A DNA stretch of 64,000 nt from Sporosarcina sp. FSL K6-3457. Its GTDB lineage: Bacteria; Bacillota; Bacilli; Bacillales_A; Planococcaceae. Under the pieces are notes generated by a model. The model did no database searches. It was not told the origin of the DNA and saw nothing but the letters and a program-made list of their open reading frames with translations. The translations under genes and the position numbers were made by a program. The stretch is from the NCBI RefSeq assembly GCF_038007285.1, contig NZ_JBBOWX010000001.1, forward strand, positions 2,497,501 through 2,561,500. Reading direction: 5' to 3'. Positions 35,525-46,200 of this stretch are shown here, piece after piece (the stretch's first letter is position 1; each line of letters begins with the position of its first letter).

Positions 35525-36178
35525 CTACCAATAAATGGCTATATGAAACTTATCTTTTTCACTACCGAGGAACATGCAATTAGCCTTGTAATCAGAAGAA
35601 ATTAATGATTTAACGGTTAGTTTTTCGTATGCTTCTGAGTAAAGATACGTAATATCCTTCGTTTTATCACCAGACGAGTGTAAGAAAGGAAAAAATTCTT
35701 TTCTAGTATTATCTATAACTGGATAACGTCCTTTCCCTTTCCCTAGTTGGACAATTTGACTGAAACGATCAACTGCATTAAACCAACCTAATACAAAAGC
35801 AACCTTTCCTTTATTCCCAGCTTGAATTTCATTAAATAACCATTGGAAATCCTTTTCTAAAGGCTTCCAAGTTGCACTGTTTGAGCTTCCATCACCATTG
35901 CTTTTATAATTCTTTTGTAGCTTCACTTCAATCTTAAATCCTTTTGATTTCACTACTATATCATTGCCTAATTCTTTTGACTTCCCCTGCATATTAAATG
36001 TTGCCATCTGACGAAATGGATGACCTAAACGTACAACCATATCGGCTTCAGAATATTCGTTATCGGCAATGATTTTCAGTTCCTCTTTAGTTTGCACGTC
36101 TTTGTACATTTCGTTGAACTCGTCAATAATAAACAAACAATTTGAGATCAAATACTTGTCTATCAAAGCGCGCCTCAC
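35525..36178 (-). CDS. Putative PD-(D/E)XK nuclease, moron gene
   Basis: 217 residues, no close family recognised. A helix rich in acidic residues leads to GNDIVVKSKGFKIEVKLQKN: Asp73, then Glu84-Val-Lys86, in two adjacent strands, the layout of a PD-(D/E)XK active site. KGKVAFVLGWFNAV gives a third strand. It is AT-rich compared with flanking tail genes, has its own terminator, and sits between tail and lysis genes, a favoured site for defence genes in prophages. The start may be GTG 36178 or TTG 36166. Nuclease activity is inferred. Confidence 0.55.
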   Translation of the reverse strand: MRRALIDKYLISNCLFIIDEFNEMYKDVQTKEELKIIADNEYSEADMVVRLGHPFRQMATFNMQGKSKELGNDIVVKSKGFKIEVKLQKNYKSNGDGSSNSATWKPLEKDFQWLFNEIQAGNKGKVAFVLGWFNAVDRFSQIVQLGKGKGRYPVIDNTRKEFFPFLHSSGDKTKDITYLYSEAYEKLTVKSLISSDYKANCMFLGSEKDKFHIAIYW

Positions 36179-36225
36179 TCCCCTCTTTCATCCACCATTC
36201 GACAAAAGAGAAAGGAACCCTTTTA

Positions 36226-37386
36226 TTACCTCACCATTTCATTCTGCATCCCGCTCAATTCCTGCTTAATCTTGCTAATCAAAGTGGGACGGTTATTCCC
36301 AAACGTCAATTCGACTCTTGTATTACCAGGCTCGTAGATTTCCTTAACCTCAGTAATTCGTGCGTCGAGTGTGACACCCCACTCACGGTTTTGGAGGGTG
36401 ACGATATCGCCAAGGTCGTAATCAACACCATAGACCAGACGGGACTTAGTAAGCGCCTGTCCTTCGAGGTATATTTCCTGTTCGTATTCAGCCAACTTTT
36501 GATTGCCTCGATTCGTTAGGTCTTCCACAATCTCGTGTGGAGGGCGAGGCACGGGGTCTACACCCTCTTCCCGTTCAGTCTCTTCTGATACATCCCTGGC
36601 GTCAACGAACAGTTCATAACGTTCAAATCCAGATGATTCCCCGACGGTGATTATACGCCGCTCCACGCCTTCACCCTGCCCTGCTACAACGGCAAAATTT
36701 CGGTAATTTAGTTCTGATTCCGTATACGACAACTGACCAAGCGTGTTAAATTCGGGACTGAAAATAGCAGGTGGTAGTAAAGATTGATTCACTGATAGAT
36801 TCCGACCTTCCAAAATTTTAAACACGAACTTTTTTATATCGACATCAATGTCCACATTCCAACCAAGACCGGATAACAGACTAATCTCAGCCTGTTCTTC
36901 CGCTAAATTCTTGTATCTGGATTGCCAGCTAATATTGTCCCCACGCATTAGATTAACATCAAGAATAATGTCCTCCATACGTCTGGCAAGGTCCACAGGA
37001 TTGGTGACATTATCCGTCACGTAATGTTGCATTACAGTCTCTGCGTCTGCCTGCTTATTGTCATAAGCTGTGTGGACGGGTGGATAGGTGATGCGTTGAC
37101 CAAGCCATGATTTAAGTGGCAATGCACGGATGACCCAGTTTTCAGTAGCTTTGCCGTTTGCGTCGAGTTCGATTTCTTTATGCTTAATTTGGTATGCCTT
37201 ATTTAAATGATTGTGCGGAAATATGATATGACCACGCAATAGCTTGTCAGCGCCTTTTAGATAACGATTTATCCTTAATTCGATGGAGCCAATACCGTGC
37301 CAACTGCGCGTGATTTGCAAGCTGGAATAACGGTCGATTTCATCGAGCAACTGAAATTGTCTTGTCATGATTCGGATGGGTAACAT
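36226..37386 (-). CDS. Gp37-like siphovirus tail protein
   Basis: 386 residues from MLPIRIMTRQFQLLDEIDRYSSL, resembling the siphovirus ReqiPepy6 Gp37-like family (tail-tip or baseplate hub proteins). GIGSIELRIN, FPHNHLNKAYQIKHKE and ATENWVIRALPLKSWLGQR are typical. An AGAAGGTGA Shine-Dalgarno supports ATG at 37386 over upstream in-frame codons. It is last in the tail module. Confidence 0.82.
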   Translation of the reverse strand: MLPIRIMTRQFQLLDEIDRYSSLQITRSWHGIGSIELRINRYLKGADKLLRGHIIFPHNHLNKAYQIKHKEIELDANGKATENWVIRALPLKSWLGQRITYPPVHTAYDNKQADAETVMQHYVTDNVTNPVDLARRMEDIILDVNLMRGDNISWQSRYKNLAEEQAEISLLSGLGWNVDIDVDIKKFVFKILEGRNLSVNQSLLPPAIFSPEFNTLGQLSYTESELNYRNFAVVAGQGEGVERRIITVGESSGFERYELFVDARDVSEETEREEGVDPVPRPPHEIVEDLTNRGNQKLAEYEQEIYLEGQALTKSRLVYGVDYDLGDIVTLQNREWGVTLDARITEVKEIYEPGNTRVELTFGNNRPTLISKIKQELSGMQNEMVR

Positions 37387-37408
37387 TTGGTCACCTTCTT
37401 TCAAATGG

Positions 37409-37435
37409 AAAGAGCACCCGTAATGGATGCTCCGA
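37409..37435 (-). terminator. Small hairpin between XkdX-like and Gp37-like genes
   Basis: GAGCATCC / GGGTGCTC stem with a short ATTAC loop on the minus strand, then TTT. Probably a partial terminator or processing site inside the late operon. Confidence 0.5.
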
Positions 37436-37457
37436 TTTTAGACATAAAAAATACACC

Positions 37458-37685
37458 TTACTCTGTAGGTGCGTCTGATGGTGCTGTATATGCAATTGTT
37501 TCCTGGTATTCTGTTTCTGTAACATAACCTTTAACAAGTGCATTATCAATCTGTTCGAGCGTATAGTTGTCTGCTGCATACTGCTTCACTGGTTCATGGT
37601 AATCTGCAACCACCGTATCAAATTTCCGTGTCCCGTGAGTATACACACATACCGCATATTGTTTCGTCAATAATTTATTAACCAT
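37458..37685 (-). CDS. XkdX-like phage protein
   Basis: 75 residues with YTLEQIDNALVKGYVTETEYQE, matching the short XkdX family found after tail-fibre genes in PBSX-like phages. Function unknown. Confidence 0.7.
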   Translation of the reverse strand: MVNKLLTKQYAVCVYTHGTRKFDTVVADYHEPVKQYAADNYTLEQIDNALVKGYVTETEYQETIAYTAPSDAPTE

Positions 37686-37686
37686 T

Positions 37687-38082
37687 TTACATTCCTCCTA
37701 ATATTACTATTTCCATTAATTCTAGCAAAGTTGAATCAGTTTCCGATTGCGCCAATTTCAACTCTTCGACTTCTTCGGACAAAGGTTTTCTAAATTCCAG
37801 TGGTGCTTCCGGTTCGTTCGGGTCCGGATAGCTAAATTCTAGTCCCTTTGTTGCGGGATTTACCCAAAACCCGTTACATTCCACAAAGTCTTGAGTATAG
37901 CTACCGTAAGGATATTCCAGAACATCGAATGAGCCTCTTTCAAGTTCTCTTAGCGTGGTAAGTTTAGCAATCTGCTCTTCCGCTGATTCATATTCAATCA
38001 GCCATTTATCTTCGAAATTCCCTGTAATTTGGAGAACTCGCCCCGTGGTTAAGTCGTAATATACTCTTATAGGTGTTTTCAC
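37687..38082 (-). CDS. XkdW-like tail-associated protein
   Basis: 131 residues, acidic. IRVYYDLTTGRVLQITGNFEDKW and the coiled C-terminal LSEEVEELKLAQSETDSTLLELMEI pattern are typical of XkdW-type small proteins between the fibre and XkdX. A one-base gap to the next gene. Possibly fibre assembly; no direct evidence. Confidence 0.65.
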   Translation of the reverse strand: MKTPIRVYYDLTTGRVLQITGNFEDKWLIEYESAEEQIAKLTTLRELERGSFDVLEYPYGSYTQDFVECNGFWVNPATKGLEFSYPDPNEPEAPLEFRKPLSEEVEELKLAQSETDSTLLELMEIVILGGM

Positions 38083-38106
38083 TTTAAACTTCCTCTCTAT
38101 TCAAAT

Positions 38107-39396
38107 CTATTCAAAAGCCTGCCAAAGTACGGATTTATTGATTATAAAACTTTGGAAAAATGATAAAGTTAATCTAAAGCCGTCATCCTGAATGAGCATC
38201 TCCGCTCCCTGTAAAGATGTAACTCTTGAAAAATCTGAATAAACATCTCCGACGTAAACCCAAAAAATATCATTACCTGAAACTGAAAATTGGTGAACAA
38301 ATATCATACTAGGTTTAAAGCTTAATCCGGAAACTTCATAAATTTTAGCATTAGTTGCGGAGCTAGTGCCTTTAACATATCTCTTCCCCTCTCCTTCAAT
38401 CTGTCCGATTTTACCCGCCAACATCGCGAACGTATCGGACGGACTCGCCGGTACGCCTTTAGCAGTAATCGCGGGAGCGATTAGCCCCTTTGCGTCATTG
38501 GCTTGCTGAAAAGCCGCATTGGCTCTATCCATAGCGATTTTCACAGCACTAGGTGTTGCTGCTAAATTTGTACTTGTGCTTGTGGTAGATGAGGATAGTT
38601 GCACATGCCCTCTTTCTGTTAAAGAAGATGCTTTTTCAATGTGTGCCGCATAATCATCCTGCTTCGCAACACCGCCCGCTACACCTTTTTCAGTTTGCAA
38701 AATGAAACTACCTGATTGTTGTTGACTAAACCAGTCATCCCACGTCTGTTGGAAATTCTGCAAGTCATTCTGTAATGCTTGTTCCGCCGCTAATAAAGCT
38801 TGTAAATAAGCATCCGCAGCTTGTTGTACTTCTGCTGATTTTTGCAAGAAAAATAAATCCCACTGTTCTTGAAATTGACTTGTAGGTATTGAAATCAACG
38901 AGTATACCAGTCCGCATAAATCTTCTTTGAGTCGTTCATCCACCAAATCTGACGGCAACAATTGCACCGTGTTTGCACGTATACGCACCTGCGCCAAGGA
39001 TATTTCATAAATGAATTGGTCGCGTTGCAAAGCTGGTGCAACAGGATTAGCTGATGATAACCCTTCTTTTACGTGTAACAAGATATTCCGTTCACTATTT
39101 TGTAAATTTAATCGCAACACAATCCTGTCAATCCTGTCTAGTGTCGGTTCTGGAATCGAGTGGACCAGCGTCAGTGGCGTTGTGTTTTCGTATAGATGAC
39201 CGCTCATGATAGCTTTTCCGGCACTGACGATAGTGTTTAGCGTTCCTGCTTCTACAGATACAGACATGCCGGGTGTTTTGTCCGTATGGAGTAGCCCTGT
39301 CGATAAAACAGACCCAAAATATTCAGCGAAGTCTTGTGCCTGGTATGTTCGTTTGTCGCCCGTCGCGCTGTTAAAAAACTTGAAATGCTGTGCCAT
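38107..39396 (-). CDS. Tail fibre/receptor-binding protein
   Basis: 429 residues. The N-terminal part (KFFNSATGDKRTYQAQDFAEYFGSVLSTGLL) is shared by baseplate upper proteins, the middle is a long helical, glutamine-rich coiled coil (AADAYLQALLAAEQALQNDLQNF), then HVQLSSSTTSTSTNLAATPSAVK, a phage fibre repeat, and a divergent C-terminal head likely to contact the host surface. Confidence 0.78.
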   Translation of the reverse strand: MAQHFKFFNSATGDKRTYQAQDFAEYFGSVLSTGLLHTDKTPGMSVSVEAGTLNTIVSAGKAIMSGHLYENTTPLTLVHSIPEPTLDRIDRIVLRLNLQNSERNILLHVKEGLSSANPVAPALQRDQFIYEISLAQVRIRANTVQLLPSDLVDERLKEDLCGLVYSLISIPTSQFQEQWDLFFLQKSAEVQQAADAYLQALLAAEQALQNDLQNFQQTWDDWFSQQQSGSFILQTEKGVAGGVAKQDDYAAHIEKASSLTERGHVQLSSSTTSTSTNLAATPSAVKIAMDRANAAFQQANDAKGLIAPAITAKGVPASPSDTFAMLAGKIGQIEGEGKRYVKGTSSATNAKIYEVSGLSFKPSMIFVHQFSVSGNDIFWVYVGDVYSDFSRVTSLQGAEMLIQDDGFRLTLSFFQSFIINKSVLWQAFE

Positions 39397-39413
39397 ATAA
39401 CCACTTCCTTTCT

Positions 39414-40268
39414 TTAAACCGCAGTGAATAATTTGTGATAATAAATATCGAAGTCGCGCTGTCTATTTGAGATAGCGCAATGACAAGTGATGTCATTCTC
39501 GCCAACACCTAGTTTAAAAAATGTGCTAGACAAATCAATCCAATGAAATACGTTTGTTTCTGCGCCATCTTCATCCACATAAGTGACCGACTTCACACCG
39601 TCCGTAGTATCAATTTTCAGTGTCTGTCCTTCCTCTAAACGCTTATTGATTCTGATAAATTCACCAGTTGTTAAATTTTCGATGATAGGGCTGTTTGCAG
39701 GACCATAAAAATCGACCTGAAAAGCAGCGGGAGCATCACCGTCGTTGTAGATTAAACGATCATTTCGTGTCACTCCAAACTCGAATTCACCTTCAAACGG
39801 AAATTCGAAAAGTGGTTCGAATGCCGGTTCTTCTGTGATAGATGTTGACCGCCAATATGGATTCGGCGCTTTCAAGTGAAGTAGTGCCTTTTGAAAAGTA
39901 GCCCCTCGATTTGTTGGCCCGTCGGGAAATATAGGGACAGATTCAGCGACCGTCTTAATTAACTTGACCTCGGTACCCCGTACATATTTAAGTGTTCCAA
40001 GGCCTAAGCGTGGATTAAAAACAGATGCAAGCTTACGCCGATTCGCTTCGGTTTCTGCTGCGTCATTACCAGTTATTTTTAATTCGACAGTCATGTAACG
40101 TGGTCGCAGTATGACATCAATCAACGCGTCACCGTCTTGATATGGCACTACCTGCGATTGGATATCAGCCTCAACATCGCCTAGCCCTTCAACTCCGAAA
40201 AGTCGGAAGGGAGCGCCGAACAATTCAATTTTTTGCCCTCTTGAATTTTCGAATTGTAATTTAAACAT
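39414..40268 (-). CDS. Distal tail protein (Dit family)
   Basis: 284 residues; MFKLQFENSRGQKIELFGAPFRL, VPYQDGDALIDVILRPRYMTVELKITG and LLHLKAPNPYW are typical of siphophage Dit/tail-family proteins that form the hub between tail tube and tip. Immediately downstream of the tape measure, as expected. Confidence 0.85.
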   Translation of the reverse strand: MFKLQFENSRGQKIELFGAPFRLFGVEGLGDVEADIQSQVVPYQDGDALIDVILRPRYMTVELKITGNDAAETEANRRKLASVFNPRLGLGTLKYVRGTEVKLIKTVAESVPIFPDGPTNRGATFQKALLHLKAPNPYWRSTSITEEPAFEPLFEFPFEGEFEFGVTRNDRLIYNDGDAPAAFQVDFYGPANSPIIENLTTGEFIRINKRLEEGQTLKIDTTDGVKSVTYVDEDGAETNVFHWIDLSSTFFKLGVGENDITCHCAISNRQRDFDIYYHKLFTAV

Positions 40269-40279
40269 TGCGTCCCCTC

Positions 40280-43200
40280 CTAAAATACCATTGCTAAACG
40301 GCGTAGCATTTGTTCCTGCTTACGTGCCGATTCTGACGGAGTTGATTCGGCTGGTGTAAAGTGGTTCTCAATATTATTCGTGACCGTTTTTCGATTGTCA
40401 GTTGATGACGAACCGCCACCACTGCCACCAAAAGTAGGGTTGAAAGGTCGGATATTCACATTCGGAATCGTTATATCAGCCATATCTGGCATCATAAATT
40501 CAGCGAACTTATTAGCTGCACTTACTATTTTCGACTCGTCTTTATCGACACCTTTGATAAATCCTAGCGTCATATTGCCTACAAGAAAATCTCGCATCCA
40601 GCGCGAAGGCGAATGGATGTCTAATGCTCCTGTCATAGCCCCTTTGATATTCTCGGCAATAGATGCCGCTTTAGCCACAAGAGCTCCCTCCATGCTTGCC
40701 AAGCCATCCAACAAGCCTTGTCCGGCGTTTACACCAATGTCTTTAAGTTTGCTTAATTCGTCGTCAGTCGAATCCACAATACCCATAGATGATTCGCGCC
40801 AAACGGCGTTCAATTCATCGAGTTCTGACTGTACAGAGTTTCGTAGTTCTTCAATGCGCTTTTCTGCATCACCCTTCATGCCAACTAACTCCGATTCAGC
40901 TTGTTCACGGGCTAATGCTTGTTTCTCCTGATAAAGTGCTGAATATGCTTCTAACTCAGCGTCGGTCATAGCATTTAACGCCGCAAGTTCCCCAGCCGCT
41001 TTTGGACCAAGAGCTTTTAATTCAGCCAACAAACCCTCGTTAATCGCCTTCTTAGATAAATCCGCTATGCTTTCTTGCCACGACTTAAATCCGTCAACTT
41101 GCGATTGCAGATTTGTCATTAAGTCAGCGCCGGACTTTTCAGTTTGGATTTTAAATTCATCGAAAATACCAGCAAATGACGCGATAGATTTACTTCTATC
41201 CGCGACAGCCTTGTCGTACTCCGCTGTGATTTCTGCGGTCATTTTTACTTCGTGGTCCCGTAATTCCTGCGTTTTCAACTTCATTTCTTCTGATGCGCGA
41301 GCGTGTGCATCTTTAAAGTGATTTATCGACTCGCTTTTTTGGTAGGTATCCTCCGTAAAGGAGTCAGCTACTTCTTTCCATATCAACATTTCTTCGATGG
41401 CAGAAATTCTATTAGCTTCAACCGCTGCATCAAGAACTTCCTTGGTGGCCTCGTAAGTTTTCCACTCCATTACATTTTTCGCGCCTCTGATATTATCACT
41501 ATACCTAGCGTTAACACTCTCGATGTATTTCAAATGACTTTCGGTTGACTGCCGTTCTTTTTCCGCAAAATCTTCTATGATATGATTCCTTTTTTCCAAA
41601 TGCTCTGCTGTATTAGCTAAACCGGTGTAAGCAAACTTTTGATCTAAAATACTTAAATGAGTATTTTCTGTTTCCTTCATGCCCCTAAGATTTGCATAGT
41701 GAGCTTTTTCTTGTTCGTTTATCTCATCATTTCGTTCACTGATAATGCGAGCTAAAGCCCAGCCTGCTTCGCGAGTGCTAGTTTGCACCGATTTAGCAAT
41801 ATCATCCATTACTTTTTTAGGTGCACTTTCCATACTTTCTAACCCTTGCACATATCCTTCGACGGTGAACTCCCCAAGCTCCCTCATAACGCGAGATGGA
41901 GAATGAATATCAAGAGCTTTTTTAATCGTACCGCTGACTGAGTTCGCAATGTCATTAGCCGCCGCTTGTAAATCACCGTGCATCGATTTCATGCCGTCGA
42001 CGAGTCCTTGCACAGCGTCGCGTCCAATTTGGTTCAACGATGCTAATTCGGTCGATGTTTGCCCGGTTAGACCTTTGATTTCGTTGTTCCAATCCACTTG
42101 CAAGGCCGATAGTTCAGCAGTAGCAACGTCACGTAATTCACTAATTTGTTTTTCTGTATCTTCCTTCATGCCGATTAATTCAGCTTCTGCTTGTGTTCTG
42201 GCGAGCGCCGACTTTTCTTGATACAGTGACGAATACTGACTTAGTTGCTCATCTGACATCGAGTTAAGCGCCATAAGTTCACCCAACGCCTTTGGACCCA
42301 TATCACGCAATTCAGCTAGTAATCCATCATCAATAGCACGCTTTGCCAACGTCTCGATTTCAAACTGCCATTTTTTGAATCCGCTAACCTGAGAGTCAAG
42401 GTTCTTGAGTAATTCGGCACCCGACTTTTCGGTTTTTATATCGAATTCATCAAATGTTCCTGCGAAAGAGTACAATGCTTTTTCGCGGTCACGAAGTGAG
42501 TCTTGATATTTCTTCGTCAGATTCTCTTCTTGTTTTCGGAAATCATCGTTAATCCGATGCATATCTTTTGCGTATTTCTCATTAACAGATGTGATCTCTT
42601 TATTCACTACTTCAAGCGCTTTAGCATATTCAGTTTGAGCTGTGATTTTTTCCTTGGTCCCATCCTTGAAGGACTCAACAGCATCGTGCCAAATGCCGAC
42701 TTCATCAACAACGGACATTTGTTCTAACGATTTTTTATCAGCTATAAACTGCTTAACATCTTCAAGGCGCTTCTTGTCAATAGCCTGTAGCGACTTTTTC
42801 AATTCAGTTTGTGCTGCTACCCTTTCTTTTGTTCCTTCCTCAAACAGCGCAAGAGATTTCTCCCATACTTGCGCTTCTGATTCTAACGTCATTTCATCTA
42901 ACGATTTCTTGTCAGAGATGTATAGTTTGACTGCTTCAAGACGGGACTTAGACAGCGCATCTTCTTTTTTCTGCACGTCAGCCGTCGCTTTAGCGTTGAT
43001 AGTAGCTAGCTTCTTCTGTTCATCTTCATTCAGTTTTAGCAACTTAGCGGATGCACTAGCACGTATAGTTTGGACCTTTTGTTCTCCCGTTCTAACAATC
43101 TCACCTTTTTTATTCTTGTGAGTTTTCAGCGCAGCTTGCGATGATGATGCCGTCTTCTTCGAGAGTTCAGCACGCTTTTTGGCGTAATCATTCTGTACTT

Positions 43201-46200
43201 CCAAGCGCTTCTTTTCAGCATCTGACGTGATTTTAGCGACTTCACCAGCGTTTTTCTTAGTGGCGACTATAATGGTGTTGATTACACCGATAATAGCTTT
43301 TTCGTTTGCGGACCGAGTGGAATCGATTCCGATTTCCATCCCCTTGCCAACCCACTCACCGATATCCTCAAATTCGCCAGATGGAGAATTGATATCAAGT
43401 GCCTTTTTAGTCGTTTTAATCACACTATTAGCTATGCCCTGCGCTGTCGCTAACAATTTAGCTTCATTCAGCTTTATACCAAGCACAAAGCCTGCCATAG
43501 TGTCTTTGCCGATTGCTTCAAATTGTTTAGGAGTATCTTTAAATTGGCTAACCATCGATTTGGTTAAATCCTGCATGGCTTTAATAACATCTTCGGTGCC
43601 GTTGTTGACACCGAGGACTAGACCTTTTGGTGCGGCTTCGCCTATTTCCTCAAAAACTTTGGATGGACTGTTAACTTTCAATTCCTTCTTAGCGGCCTCT
43701 TCCGCCTGTTTAGCCATATCTCCCGCGGCTTTTTCAACCTCCGGAGTGCCCTTTTCAATGCCTTTGACCGTACCCTCTGGTACAGCTTGACCTAAGGCTC
43801 CAAAATCAGCTTTTTGAATCCCTTGCGCTAAAGCTTGTTCGGTATCAACAACAAGATGACCAACAGCTCCCATGACACCGGAGTTTTCAATACCCATCGA
43901 CTTGACTAATGCTTGTGTCGCAACATCTCCGCCATTGGCAAAGGCTTCACTCAGCTTCTTCAGCTCGGTGTCTGAAGCTTTAACGATAGCGCTCACGTGT
44001 CCGGCCGATTCTGGACCAGCTTCCCGTAACGTATTGAGCAACCCTTCGTCAATGCCGCGTTCTGCTAGTTTAGCAATGTTGTCAGACCAATCAGCTATAG
44101 TCTTTTGGTTTTTCTCTAGATTCTGTGTCATCTTCCCTACAGACACTTCTGACTTGGTGCTGATTGTGTCAAACATGTCCGTTGCCGAGCTCGCATAGTC
44201 GTCCCAAGTGGATTTCATCGACTTAACTGTTTCTTGTTGCTCCTTAGATAACTCGTCGAGCATCAACATTTGTCGCCCTGTATCTTTTTCAGCCGCAGCC
44301 GCTACCGCTTCTGATGAATCAATTATTTGTTGATCAACCTTTAAACGCTCTTCGCCTGCTAGTTTGTTCGCTTCAGATAATGCCGCTTCTTGTTCTTCCA
44401 AATCTTTTAGTGCATCTTTATGTTCCTTGCTTTTAACAGATCCATCTTCTAACTTCTGATTCCATTCTTCGCGTAAAGCAGTAACTTCTTCTTGTTGCTT
44501 ACCGATTTCAATTTGTTCTTTCATAATTTCAGTAAGTCGTTCTTGAGCGGTTTGTAACTTTTCTTCTTCTTTCATGAGGTTGATTCGGTTTGATATTTGT
44601 TCTGAAGAAGCACTCAATGCCTTCGACTCTTCTCCGTAAGCTAGGTTTAAACCGTCGACATTCCTGTTTAATTCTTGGATATAAGAATTCAATGTTTTCT
44701 TTTCTTCAGCTGTTAGTTTTTCTTTAGCCGCCAGAACTTCTGCTTTTGCTGCCAGTTCCGCATAAGCTTCCGCGTTTGTTTCGACATTACTTTGATTTTT
44801 TTCGTACGCTTTCGCAGATTCAGCGACAGCGCCATTCAGCGAATCGGTGGCAGTAGCTAGACTTTCTGTTTGACCAGTTAGTTTTTCGCCTGCTGCGGTC
44901 GATTTGTTGAACCATCCGACTAAAGCAATGATGCCAGTAACAAGTAAACCAATACCTGCTGTTATCCATCCGATCGGGCCCATCAAGAACTTAATAGCCA
45001 CACCCCATGCGGTAGTTGCTGCTGTTTTGGCAATGACAGCTACTGTCGCTAAACTGACTTGCCCTGTCATAACACCGATAGCCAGAGTACCTAGGGTAAC
45101 TGCCCCAGTCTGCGCCACCGTAGCCGCAGCATTTGCACCTGTCGCTGTAGTCGATGCAACAACAGCTACCATTTGTGCTCTTGTCGCCACTGTCAATGCC
45201 GTTTGTGACGCTTGCGCTATAGCCAACACCGCGTTAGATGCTTTCACCGCCGTCGTGACACTAGTAATAACTGTGTACGCCGCATATGCCGCCATTAAAC
45301 CAACGATGGCAGGTGTCAGTGTTTTAACCACTGGGATGGCAGCTTGTATTGCTGACATAAATGCAATAACTATCGGTGACGCACTTTCGATAACTGACCC
45401 GATTGCCTTGAAAGACGAATTTACGACCACTTTCAAACTGTCGATATTCTTGTAAATTGTCTTACCTGTAGTTGCCTGTGATAATTTGTCGATAGATGTG
45501 ATGATATTGGCTACACCTACAACAAATGCATTTCTTAAATTTCCGAGCGACGTGGCAATACCTTCACTACCGGTTGCTGCCATATCAGCAAAACCACCAA
45601 CGTTATTGTTCAATTCGATTATTTTCGCGTTGAAGTCTTCAAAAACAATGTCGCCACTTTTTAATGCGTCGTACAAGTCATTTTGCGCCGATTTACCAGT
45701 GAATCCAAACTCTTTAGCAGTTTCTTTAAGCGCGTATCCCATTGTTTCTTGAAGTGTTCGCCACGACATAATATCAACCGAACCCTTTGATAGCATTTGC
45801 ACATATTGGGTCAATCCGCGTTCCGCGTCCATCGCACTTGATCCGGACGCCAGAAAAGCGTTGTTTAGCGCAAGTGCCGTGTCTGTCGCCGTGTCTAAAT
45901 CACCTGTTAATATTGCGATTCCCTGTGTGTTCTTGACAATCCCGTTTAAAGTTGTCGGTAACCCTTGTATCCCGTCAGATAGCTTCCTTATAGAACCACT
46001 AGCCTCTTCGCTACTAAAGCCCATACGTTCCATTACGACAGGAAATCCTGCTAGTGTGTCAAATCGACCAATAGCTGCGTCTAGCGAGCTTTTCAACATA
46101 TTTATTGCCGCTGATGCTACGGCTACAAGACCAAGCGATACGGCAATATCTTTAATGCTCATTGACGCCCTACTAGACTCATTGCCGACGTTTTGCGTTT

